Virus record (IMG/VR): IMGVR_UViG_3300044644_001050
Span: 1 to 41,697 of that record
Origin: a virus
Direction: 5' to 3' (one strand)
DNA: 41,697 nt
Position numbers and translations under genes: made by a program. Position 1 is the first letter of the stretch. Every line of letters begins with the position of its first letter. The notes under the pieces were generated by a model, which saw only the letters and a list, made by a program, of their open reading frames with translations, did no database searches and was not told the origin of the DNA. Shown piece by piece: positions 1 through 6,240 of the stretch.

Positions 1-1
1 T

Positions 2-160
2 ATTTTAAGCATTTGTGTAATTAAAACTATTGATTTGTATTATGAAATTCAGAATAATAAGAATGTTAAAACAAGAATAAGCGATAATGTTTTTTCATAT
101 ATTCATTGGGATGATTTACCTGTTGATAAAATAAAAATATACAGAACACAAATACTTTAA
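2..160 (+). CDS. C-terminal end of an unidentified protein (partial)
   Basis: The frame starting at base 2 is open from the window edge to a TAA at 158-160, giving 52 residues that end in YRTQIL. The composition (HWDDLPVDKIKIYRTQ) looks like real protein and no competing frame is better, so this is probably the 3' end of a gene starting upstream of the window. I do not recognise a family. The ParB-like gene at the other end of the window is read in a different frame, so this is not simply its continuation. Confidence 0.45.
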   Translation: MLSICVIKTIDLYYEIQNNKNVKTRISDNVFSYIHWDDLPVDKIKIYRTQIL

Positions 161-242
161 TTAACTTTTTCTTGCAACTTTAAACTTTTTATTACTACCT
201 TTGCCATTACGGCAGCCTGCTGCTAAAAACGTTCTTTCTACT

Positions 243-459
243 TGTTAACATCATGTTACACCAATTGTAACGCTTAAAACGCTGATAATCATAGCTTGTT
301 ACGCTGTTACACTTGTTACACCATTTCAACACGTATATGCGTGTATTTTTTATGTTCATTCTCACATATATGTAGAATATAGTGTAACATACGTAACAGT
401 GTAACATGTACTATATATCAATACTTTATGTGTTACACTTAATGTAACAAGTGTTAACA
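243..459. repeat. Large inverted array of twelve TGTTAC-type sites
   Basis: Two arms of six short sites each face one another around a centre near position 351. Left arm: TGTTAACA 243-250, TGTTACA 254-260, TGTAACG 266-272, TGTTACG 297-303, TGTTACA 305-311, TGTTACA 314-320. Right arm, mirrored: TGTAACA 383-389, CGTAACA 392-398, TGTAACA 400-406, TGTTACA 431-437, TGTAACA 443-449, TGTTAACA 452-459. Spacers from the outside in are 3, 5, 24, 1, 2 on the left and 2, 5, 24, 1, 2 on the right. The middle (321-382) holds a small ACACG/CGTGT hairpin. The array lies just upstream of the terminase genes. Replication origin, packaging site, partition site or operator are all possible. Confidence 0.85.
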
Positions 460-512
460 ATAATAATAAATAATAATAATAATATAAAATAATAATACTA
501 ATAATAATATAG
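460..512. repeat. TAA-rich low-complexity tract, possible DNA-unwinding element
   Basis: This stretch is built almost only from TAA/TAAT units and contains no G or C apart from one C. It directly adjoins the right edge of the inverted site array. AT-rich tracts beside clustered protein-binding sites are typical of replication origins, but that role is inference. The rest of the gap to the terminase start (513-612) shows no gene or clear promoter. Confidence 0.5.
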
Positions 513-612
513 ATAATAGCCTATAAAGCATTTAAAAGCTGTTTTAAGGCATTTTTATATTAAAGTGGTGTATAGATATCAAAAAGTATTAAAAGTTGCT
601 TAAAACGAAAAT

Positions 613-1038
613 ATGAAAGAAAGGGGAAGGCCTTTGAAGTTTAATTCACCTGAAGAATTACAAAAGAAAATTGAAACTTATTTTCAATGGTGCGATTCAA
701 GAACACGAATTAAACATTTAGTTACTAAAGACGGTGTGCAGGAAGTTGTCGAAAGTTTTCCACGCCCTTATACTGTTGAAGGTTTAGCAGTTTACTTAGA
801 TACATGCCGCGATACTTTGATAAATTATTCAAACAAGGAAGATTTTTTCGACGTTGTTAAACGCGCAAAGCAGAAAATACTGGCTAATAAGGTTGAGGGC
901 GGCTTAGATAGAACTTACGATATGGGTGTTGCTAAGTTTATGCTTATCAATAACTACGGCTTTAAGGATAAGCACGAAACAACCGAAGATGACAAAAACA
1001 TTAACATAAACATTCAGTATCCACCTGAATCTAAGTAG
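613..1038 (+). CDS. Terminase small subunit
   Basis: This 141-residue protein is the DNA-recognition component of the packaging motor. It opens with GRPLKFNSPEELQKKIETYF, the N-terminal signature of the small-terminase family common in Bacteroidota phages (GP3-package-like), followed by a helix-turn-helix-like region (YTVEGLAVYLDTCRDTL, about residues 53-69). Its TAG stop overlaps the GTG start of the large subunit by one base, so the two are probably translationally coupled. The site array upstream is a candidate binding target. The ATG is preceded by A-rich sequence without a Shine-Dalgarno motif, as throughout this window. Confidence 0.88.
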   Translation: MKERGRPLKFNSPEELQKKIETYFQWCDSRTRIKHLVTKDGVQEVVESFPRPYTVEGLAVYLDTCRDTLINYSNKEDFFDVVKRAKQKILANKVEGGLDRTYDMGVAKFMLINNYGFKDKHETTEDDKNININIQYPPESK

Positions 1039-2489
1039 TGCCGCGTAACATAAATATACAACTGTTTAAGCCGCACTCAGGGCAAAAACGAATATTAGAT
1101 AATAAGCGCAGGTTTAACTGTATAGTTTGCGCGCGCCGTTTTGGTAAAACAGAACTTATTACTTCGGTTGCGCTGCCGCTTATAAGCCCAGCAGTATTTG
1201 AAGGCAAGTTTGTAGGTATCTTTGTCGATGACTTTAAAGATTTTGCGCAAAGCTGGAATAAGATTGTAGATACTTACAAAACTATATCAGAAGGCGGAAT
1301 CATTAAACATAAAGATGAAACCTCAAAGATAATGCAGTTTTTAAACGGGGGCGTTTTAGAAGTGTGGTCCATCGGCGATGAAGGGCGAAAAGACAAAGGG
1401 CGCGGGCGTAAATATCACCGCGTTATCTATGAAGAAACACAAAAGATACCAAGCCACATATTAGAATATCATTGGAAAACTGTAAGCCGCCCTACCTTGA
1501 CTGACTACAAAGGTGAGGCGTTTTTTATTGGTACCGCAGCGGGCAAAGATAACTATTGGTATGAACTATGTAGAAACGGCGCTAAGGCTGGCAATGTCGA
1601 AAAGAATTGTTATAATGACATAGACTTACCACAAAGCGAAAACGGTTCTGAAAGTTGGATAACGTTTCGCATGGAAACAACCGATAACCCAAACATCGAC
1701 CCCGACGAAGTAGCCGATGCAAGCCGTGACCTTGACCGCCTAACATTTGAACAAGAATACAAATCTGTATTTGTTGACTATTCAGGTGAAGCATGGGTTT
1801 ACGTTTTAAAGGATAAAAGCATACAGCAAAAAGTCTTTCAGCCTTCAAAGAAAATCAATTGGGAAACGGAACAAATTTATGTTTCTTTTGACTTCAATAA
1901 GATACCTATGACCGCCGCTGTTATGCGCAAAACTACATTGGCGCCTGATGTATCGGCACGTTCACGTTATCGCTACGGCGTGCATATTGTAAAGGAATTT
2001 AAGATAGGTAGTGAAGAACGCGGCGAAGCATCAATATATGATACATGCCAGGCTTTTAGGGAATGGGTATTTGCCGAAACAAATAAGAAAATAGGGCGAT
2101 GGTCTGATACTGCTATTTACCCCTGCACTATTCCGCTATTGATAACAGGTGATGCGAGCGGTGACCGTTCCGATGGTAGGCAGCGCGTATCTAAAACATA
2201 CTACGAAATAATACAAGAAGAATTGCAGTTACCCGCGCGGTTTTTTGTAGTGCCTAAAGCTAACCCGCTTCATGCTGAAAGTTACGTGCAAACAAATACT
2301 ATTATAAGCATGTGCCCCGACTTTCAGATTTATGAAGACAAATGCCAGGGCTTGCGCATGGACTGTTTGCGTATTAAATCAGATAACAGCCGCAGAATCA
2401 TTAAAGGCAAAGGTGAAGAAAGGCAAGCCGACTTACTTGATAACCTTAGGTATTTACTCAATACATTTTGTCAAGACATTAAATTATAA
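1038..2489 (+). CDS. Terminase large subunit
   Basis: This 483-residue ATPase/nuclease translocates DNA into the capsid and cuts it. The Walker A-like motif CARRFGKT lies at residues 31-38 and Walker B VIYEE at 129-133, with the catalytic Glu directly after the acidic position. The C-terminal half is RNase H-like: candidate metal ligands are in VSFDFNK (about residue 284), ITGDASGDR (about 372) and the C-terminal ADLLDNLRY. The GTG start at 1038 overlaps the small-subunit stop; the next Met would cut into the conserved N-terminus. Length is typical for the family. Confidence 0.93.
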   Translation: MPRNINIQLFKPHSGQKRILDNKRRFNCIVCARRFGKTELITSVALPLISPAVFEGKFVGIFVDDFKDFAQSWNKIVDTYKTISEGGIIKHKDETSKIMQFLNGGVLEVWSIGDEGRKDKGRGRKYHRVIYEETQKIPSHILEYHWKTVSRPTLTDYKGEAFFIGTAAGKDNYWYELCRNGAKAGNVEKNCYNDIDLPQSENGSESWITFRMETTDNPNIDPDEVADASRDLDRLTFEQEYKSVFVDYSGEAWVYVLKDKSIQQKVFQPSKKINWETEQIYVSFDFNKIPMTAAVMRKTTLAPDVSARSRYRYGVHIVKEFKIGSEERGEASIYDTCQAFREWVFAETNKKIGRWSDTAIYPCTIPLLITGDASGDRSDGRQRVSKTYYEIIQEELQLPARFFVVPKANPLHAESYVQTNTIISMCPDFQIYEDKCQGLRMDCLRIKSDNSRRIIKGKGEERQADLLDNLRYLLNTFCQDIKL

Positions 2490-2493
2490 CCCC

Positions 2494-3330
2494 ATGTTAT
2501 ACCGCCCTAAAATTAAAGTGCATTCTAATGAAGAAGTAGAATATTGGAAAAACCTAATAAATGAAAAGCGCCGACAAAACAAAAGTTTGCAGCGCTGGTT
2601 AGTAATTTCAGATGTTCATAGACCGTTTCACAATCAGATATTATGGCAAAAACTACTAAGGCTAATTAGTGAAATGGGAACAACTTTGCATGGTCTTGTT
2701 TTAGCGGGTGATTATTTAGACCTTTATACTTTAGGCAGTTATAATGCTGAATCATTAGCTAACTTATCGGGCCTTACATTGCAAGATGAATACATAGATG
2801 GATTGCAGGGCATTGATGATATTAACAGCGCGTTCAAAGGTGCTAAGAAATATTTTTTATTTGGCAACCATGAAGACCGATACTTTAGGCATATTAAAGA
2901 AAAAGACAATGCAAAATACGGCGGCGCTTTAATAAACCCATGCGAGGCCTTATATCTTCATGAACGTGGATGGGAAGTTAAAACAGATTGGCAGTCTGAT
3001 TATTTTACACTTGGTAAACACTTAGATATAGTTCACGGCGTTTACACTTCTATTCATGCAGCAAAGGCGCATTTAGATAAAACGCAGCATAGTGTTATGT
3101 TTGGACATACACACCGCGTTCAATGCTATCATACTGGGAACAAAGCCGCGTTTAACATCGGCGGTTTATTTGATATAAAGTCTAAAGGCTTTTCATATAT
3201 GCCACGTTTTCAAAGGCAATTATGGGCTAATGGTTTTGCACTTGTTAATGTCGATGACCAGGGAAACTTTTATGCAGAACAGGTTAACGTTTGGGCTGAT
3301 AAGTTTTTGGCTAACGGAAAAATGTATTAA
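2494..3330 (+). CDS. Calcineurin-like metallophosphoesterase
   Basis: This is a 278-residue predicted two-metal phosphoesterase. All family motifs are present in order: D40-x-H42 (SDVHRP), GD72-73 (AGDYLD), GNHE 124-127, H181 (IVHG) and GHTHR 204-208. I chose the ATG at 2494, five bases after the terminase stop. The frame is open further upstream but that part lies inside terminase and reads as shadow sequence. In phages such proteins may act on nucleic acids or nucleotides; the substrate cannot be read from sequence. It is transcribed with the terminase genes and is the last plus-strand gene before a convergent minus-strand operon. Confidence 0.88.
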   Translation: MLYRPKIKVHSNEEVEYWKNLINEKRRQNKSLQRWLVISDVHRPFHNQILWQKLLRLISEMGTTLHGLVLAGDYLDLYTLGSYNAESLANLSGLTLQDEYIDGLQGIDDINSAFKGAKKYFLFGNHEDRYFRHIKEKDNAKYGGALINPCEALYLHERGWEVKTDWQSDYFTLGKHLDIVHGVYTSIHAAKAHLDKTQHSVMFGHTHRVQCYHTGNKAAFNIGGLFDIKSKGFSYMPRFQRQLWANGFALVNVDDQGNFYAEQVNVWADKFLANGKMY

Positions 3331-3346
3331 CGTTTTGTTGATTCCA

Positions 3347-3372
3347 CCATATCGTTGACGTTAACGAAATGG
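3347..3372. terminator. Imperfect hairpin between convergent genes
   Basis: CCAT (3347-3350) pairs with ATGG (3369-3372) and TCGTT (3352-3356) with AACGA (3363-3367), with one A-A mismatch and a 6-base loop. It occupies the 43-base gap between the phosphoesterase and the minus-strand gene that ends at 3374. There is no good T-run on either side, so a bidirectional terminator role is only a guess. Confidence 0.35.
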
Positions 3373-3373
3373 T

Positions 3374-3757
3374 TTACCTTATAAACATAGATGTATAAGG
3401 ATGCCCGCCGCCTGTAAACATTGGACCTTCATAAGGCCATTTAATATAATTGCTTATATGCTGTTGCCAATGCTGCCAGGGAGTTTTAAACTTCGGCTCT
3501 TGAAAGTCAAGCCAAAAATATGCGCGATGCGTTTTAAGTTCGTTGTTCAATAGTGCAACCCATGAATAATAACGTGATTCAGATACTAATACTGAATAGT
3601 GCCGCGATGGATACCAAAACTTTAAGCGCTTATATTTTCTGTAAAACTTACGGGTTAACGGAAAATAGTTAAACGAATCATTCAGGATTAAACCAAGTTC
3701 AATTGTATCGGGTTGCCCGCTTAGTATCAGTTCCCTAACCCATTTGGATTCTTGCAT
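3374..3757 (-). CDS. Hypothetical protein after the sigma factor gene
   Basis: This 127-residue protein of no recognised family is rich in aromatic residues (many Trp, Tyr and Phe) and is basic in its middle (RKFYRKYKRLKFWYPSRHY). It shows no signal peptide or membrane segment. Its ATG lies inside the last codons of the sigma-factor gene (23-base overlap), so it is the promoter-distal gene of the operon that starts near 5330 and is probably translated by coupling. A role tied to the sigma factor (co-factor, anti-sigma or host RNA polymerase modifier) is possible from position alone; nothing in the sequence proves it. Confidence 0.7.
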   Translation of the reverse strand: MQESKWVRELILSGQPDTIELGLILNDSFNYFPLTRKFYRKYKRLKFWYPSRHYSVLVSESRYYSWVALLNNELKTHRAYFWLDFQEPKFKTPWQHWQQHISNYIKWPYEGPMFTGGGHPYTSMFIR

Positions 3758-4505
3758 ATTGATTTTTTATTTTGTCTAATGCCTGATTATTTAATTGCCT
3801 TGCACGTTCACCTGTTACGTTTATCATTTGCCCTATTTGCTTATAGTCTTTTGCAAAGCCTTCTAAATATCTATGCTGAATAACTTTGTATTCAGAATCA
3901 TTTAAATATTTGATTAGGTAGTTAAACACCTTTTGGTTATCTGACTGCAAAGCTATTGCATCAGTTTGTGAATCAGACGCGGGCGAATACAACTCATTGC
4001 CATCATCATCGACATGGTCAAGACTTACAAAGCCTAACATATTTTTAGCCATGTTCACATAATGTTCTGATGCCTTTATTTTTTTGGCTATGTTCTCAGT
4101 TGTTTCATCATGAATATTTCGCATCTGATGTTTAACTATATATGCCTTATCAGGATAGCGTATAATATCGCGTTTGCTATTTATAAAGTTTTGAATTTCT
4201 GAGCGCATCTGATAAACCGCAAATGATATGAACTTATATTCACTATTACGGTCAAACTTATCGGCCGCCTTAATTAGTCCTATCATTGATTCACTAATTA
4301 TATCCATGATGTCAACCGATGTGACATAATGCCTAAACGCAACAGTTATGGCAAACATCATATTATGATTTATTAGTTGTTCACGTGTAGCCGTGCGCTC
4401 TTCTTCGAATGTCAAAGGCTTGTATCTGTTGGCCTCTAATAATAAACGCTGTAGTATTCCCTTCTTTTGATGCACAACGTTAAATCTTATATCAATTGCT
4501 TTCAT
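3735..4505 (-). CDS. Sigma-70-like RNA polymerase sigma factor
   Basis: This 256-residue protein would redirect host RNA polymerase. Residues about 45-115 look like region 2: AFRHYVTSVDIMDIISESMIG, then KFDRNSEYKFISFAVYQMR, the core-binding and -10 recognition helices. Residues about 195-250 resemble region 4, with a helix-turn-helix (YKQIGQMINVTGERARQL). I start it at ATG 4505, because the longer frame reads through the preceding SPOR gene in shadow. It overlaps that gene by 14 bases and the next by 23. The operon promoter is host-like, so a likely role is switching from host-read early promoters to late structural genes; that is inference. Confidence 0.85.
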   Translation of the reverse strand: MKAIDIRFNVVHQKKGILQRLLLEANRYKPLTFEEERTATREQLINHNMMFAITVAFRHYVTSVDIMDIISESMIGLIKAADKFDRNSEYKFISFAVYQMRSEIQNFINSKRDIIRYPDKAYIVKHQMRNIHDETTENIAKKIKASEHYVNMAKNMLGFVSLDHVDDDGNELYSPASDSQTDAIALQSDNQKVFNYLIKYLNDSEYKVIQHRYLEGFAKDYKQIGQMINVTGERARQLNNQALDKIKNQYARIQMG

Positions 4506-4809
4506 TGGTATAGAATTTTTTAAGTTGTGAAGCCTGCGCAAAAGTACGGCGGCAAATAAAAGCATCTGAATAAGCACGCTGCCATGAAGCCAAAGATATT
4601 TCAGCTTCAAACAAATCTGTATAAACAATCATAAGCCTGTAATAATTGCCAGCCTGTTCATACATAACCGTGTCGAATGGCATAATATTAAGTTGTTCCG
4701 CTGTTACGTATTCAGGTGTTTTTGTGCTAAGTATCTGAATGCAGTATAGCGTGTCTGTTTGCGCGTATGCTGCGGCGCTAAATAGTAAAATAAAAAATAA
4801 TGTTTTCAT
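4492..4809 (-). CDS. Exported SPOR-domain-like protein
   Basis: This 105-residue protein has an N-terminal signal peptide (MKTLFFILLFSAAAYA, cleavage likely after residue 16). The rest fits the SPOR fold: YCIQILSTK (strand 1, residues 22-30), then a segment with GNYYRLMIVYTDLFEAEISLA (54-74) and a final SDAFICRR (81-88). SPOR domains bind glycan strands stripped of peptide side chains, usually at division septa. A secreted phage copy could direct the lytic enzymes encoded here or affect host division; both are inference. It lies directly upstream of the sigma gene with a 14-base overlap and 20 bases after the small gene at 4830-5000. Confidence 0.68.
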   Translation of the reverse strand: MKTLFFILLFSAAAYAQTDTLYCIQILSTKTPEYVTAEQLNIMPFDTVMYEQAGNYYRLMIVYTDLFEAEISLASWQRAYSDAFICRRTFAQASQLKKFYTNESN

Positions 4810-4829
4810 GTGTGAAGTGATTTTATTTG

Positions 4830-5000
4830 TTAACCTATATAAGAATCTAAAATTTTATTATCTAAGTCTATTTGTCTGTAAGTAAAACAAGCGCCTGAAA
4901 TATATTGAACTTCAAATTTATCAGCATAGATAGTTACTACTTTACAAACTAAATTGCCATCTTTAAGATACTGTCCGATTTTTAAGTTTTGAATAGTCAT
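4830..5000 (-). CDS. Small hypothetical protein (56 aa)
   Basis: A 56-residue frame runs from ATG at 5000 to TAA at 4830. It reads MTIQNLKIGQYLKDGNLVCK and ends in LDSYIG. It resembles the 73-residue neighbour upstream: both have an IG-x-x-(L/I)-x-x-G-x-x-V-x-x-V core and share the DNA word AATCTAAAATTTTAT near their 3' ends, so the two may be diverged duplicates. It sits between a terminator-like hairpin (5026-5048) and the SPOR gene in the same orientation, so it is probably a small early gene of that operon. Confidence 0.6.
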   Translation of the reverse strand: MTIQNLKIGQYLKDGNLVCKVVTIYADKFEVQYISGACFTYRQIDLDNKILDSYIG

Positions 5001-5025
5001 GTTATTATGTTTTAAAAGTTAAAAG

Positions 5026-5048
5026 TTCGGTTTTGTAGGTTGACCGAA
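5026..5048 (-). terminator. Terminator-like or attenuator hairpin
   Basis: TTCGGT (5026-5031) is inverted as ACCGAA (5043-5048) with an 11-base loop. On the minus strand it is followed by CTTTTAACTTTT, a weak T-tract. The sequence is clearly related to the hairpin at 33227-33247, which follows the other small early gene behind a near-identical promoter. Since four co-directional genes lie downstream without an obvious promoter, partial read-through (attenuation) is more likely than full termination. Confidence 0.5.
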
Positions 5049-5061
5049 AACCTGGATGTTG

Positions 5062-5283
5062 TTAATCTAAAATTTTATAATTATTGCTATAATGTGGGTT
5101 TAAAAAGTTTTCATAAGATAGACACATTTCAGATTTAGTGTTATATTTTAAAAAAGCATATTCAGAATAACCTTTAATACATTTAGGTGTAATTTCAGTT
5201 ACTATCATAACTTGTTTGCCGCCTTGAATTCTTGAACCGATTTGGATTTGTGCTGCTAATTTGATTGCATTTAAAGTTGTCAT
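5062..5283 (-). CDS. Small hypothetical early protein (73 aa)
   Basis: The protein begins MTTLNAIKLAAQIQIGSRIQ and ends SNNYKILD. The frame is open back to 5436, but a consensus promoter lies at 5334-5364 inside that longer frame. The transcript should therefore begin near 5327, leaving ATG 5283 as the natural start with a leader of about 45 bases. The leader and first codons (ATTATGACAACTT) match those of the 58-residue gene at 33259-33435, although the proteins differ afterwards. It is the first gene of the small-gene/SPOR/sigma operon. Function unknown; small early phage proteins often act on host targets. Confidence 0.68.
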   Translation of the reverse strand: MTTLNAIKLAAQIQIGSRIQGGKQVMIVTEITPKCIKGYSEYAFLKYNTKSEMCLSYENFLNPHYSNNYKILD

Positions 5284-5333
5284 AATCTTAATTTTTTGAA
5301 GTTTTTTAAATTCGTTTCCGTTGTATTGTGATA

Positions 5334-5364
5334 CAAAGATAGTTACTCTTTTCATAATTGCAAA
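5334..5364 (-). promoter_or_regulatory. Consensus Bacteroidota promoter with operator-like downstream sequence
   Basis: On the minus strand TTTG (5364-5361) is followed after exactly 19 bases by TATCTTTG (5341-5334), a full match to the -33/-7 consensus of Bacteroidota primary sigma factors. Directly downstream TTGTATCACAA forms a small inverted repeat (TTGT-ATC-ACAA) across the expected start region. The same arrangement recurs at 33478-33508. It should drive the operon 5283 to 3374. Confidence 0.85.
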
Positions 5365-5434
5365 TAATTTTATTAAAATTTTATAAAAATATTTATCTTT
5401 TTTTGAAATATCTTTACAGCTAAATACTAAACAC

Positions 5435-5995
5435 ATGATTTTCAGAAAGCGAAACAGAGCAGAACAAAACGAAAAGAACTATTCAAAGTGGCTTAAAACC
5501 TACATTCCCGAAACAACAAAGCAGCGTATTGAGTTAACAAGGGTATTCACAGACCGCCAAGGTAATAACTTCTACATTCTTAAAAACCCTGCAAACTTAA
5601 CGCGTGAACGTGCGCAAAGGATTGAAGAAGCTATGACCGCTATTGACTTTGGTATTCATAAAAACGAAGTAGTTGAAAAGCTATCATGTATTTTAGAAAC
5701 TGTTGAGGATATGCCATGGCAAAACATGACACGCGATAAGCTAAAGGAATTTCATACTAAGTCAAAGGACCAATTGAATGATATTATTTATAGGCTTAAA
5801 AGTGTTAAGATAGATGACCTATTACTTGAAGCTGGTTTATATTTTTTCTATATTGATAATGAAAACCCATACATAATAAATTCAGAAACGCAACAGCGCA
5901 AAATGGACGCAATAAAAAAAGATGATGAATTGCGCGCTTTTTTTTTGAACAGTATAGAGCAAATCTTGAAAGGTTCGACCGCTTCAAACGTTTAA
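5435..5995 (+). CDS. Tail assembly chaperone, short form
   Basis: This 186-residue soluble protein lies directly upstream of the tape measure gene, the usual place of tail assembly chaperones (lambda gpG position). The sequence is mostly helical and charged, with no signal or membrane segment. The zero frame ends at 5995, but near its 3' end a run of nine T residues (5938-5946) allows a -1 slip into a long open frame that ends exactly at the tape measure start. The short form would be made by most ribosomes and the fused form by a minority. The family is called from position and frameshift layout, not from residue motifs. Confidence 0.65.
   Translation: MIFRKRNRAEQNEKNYSKWLKTYIPETTKQRIELTRVFTDRQGNNFYILKNPANLTRERAQRIEEAMTAIDFGIHKNEVVEKLSCILETVEDMPWQNMTRDKLKEFHTKSKDQLNDIIYRLKSVKIDDLLLEAGLYFFYIDNENPYIINSETQQRKMDAIKKDDELRAFFLNSIEQILKGSTASNV
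5938..5946 (+). other. Predicted -1 ribosomal slippery site (T9)
   Basis: In the zero frame the codons read GCT TTT TTT TTG; the heptamer T-TTT-TTT fits the X-XXY-YYZ slip pattern. A -1 shift leads into a frame open from 5929 to 6240. Transcriptional slippage on nine T residues is an alternative mechanism with a similar outcome. Confidence 0.65.
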
Positions 5996-6240
5996 ACTTT
6001 CCAAGGCTAAACAAAATAGACCCAAAAGCAAAACCGATTAAGAAACCGCAAACATACCAACACGCTTTACAAAAACTAAAAGAACAAAACCGCGAAAATG
6101 ATTATATAATAACTAAGGGCGACCCGGTACAAATGGCAAATGTTAGGTTTTGGGTTATTCGTGATTATTACGCGGCACTTGAACAAATATTAAAAGATAA
6201 TGATAGGGCAGAACAGGCTCAAAAAAATATAAAAAAGTAA
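5944..6240 (+). CDS. Tail assembly chaperone frameshift extension (gpT-like)
   Basis: This frame adds about 98 residues to the first 170 of the short chaperone, giving a 268-residue fusion. It reads FEQYRANLERFDRFK after the slip and ends QAQKNIKK, with convincing amino-acid composition and no stop. It has no usable start: the only ATG is at 6133, near its end. Its TAA overlaps the tape measure ATG (TAATG). Lacking its own start, having a slippery run at the junction and preceding the tape measure gene together match the G/GT system, in which the T part contacts the tape measure and recruits tail tube subunits. Confidence 0.7.
   Translation, partial: FEQYRANLERFDRFKRLNFPRLNKIDPKAKPIKKPQTYQHALQKLKEQNRENDYIITKGDPVQMANVRFWVIRDYYAALEQILKDNDRAEQAQKNIKK

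Noticed and set aside
207-407. Minus-strand frame of 66 codons in the upstream gap
   Set aside because: It is composed of the TGTTAC site array and AT-rich sequence; the translation is low-quality (Tyr/Cys/Asn-rich) and the array explains the sequence better.
243-459. CRISPR-like array
   Set aside because: Sites are only 7-8 bases, in both orientations with uneven spacing, and there are no 25-40-base repeats or unique spacers.
2332-2493. Longer N-terminus for the metallophosphoesterase
   Set aside because: This part lies inside the terminase gene in another frame, and all family motifs are downstream of ATG 2494.
5391-5420. Plus-strand promoter before the tail chaperone (TATCTTTTTTTG and ATATCTTTAC)
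   Set aside because: Neither word matches TAnnTTTG exactly and no -33 box is present; it could be a phage-sigma promoter but I cannot support it.
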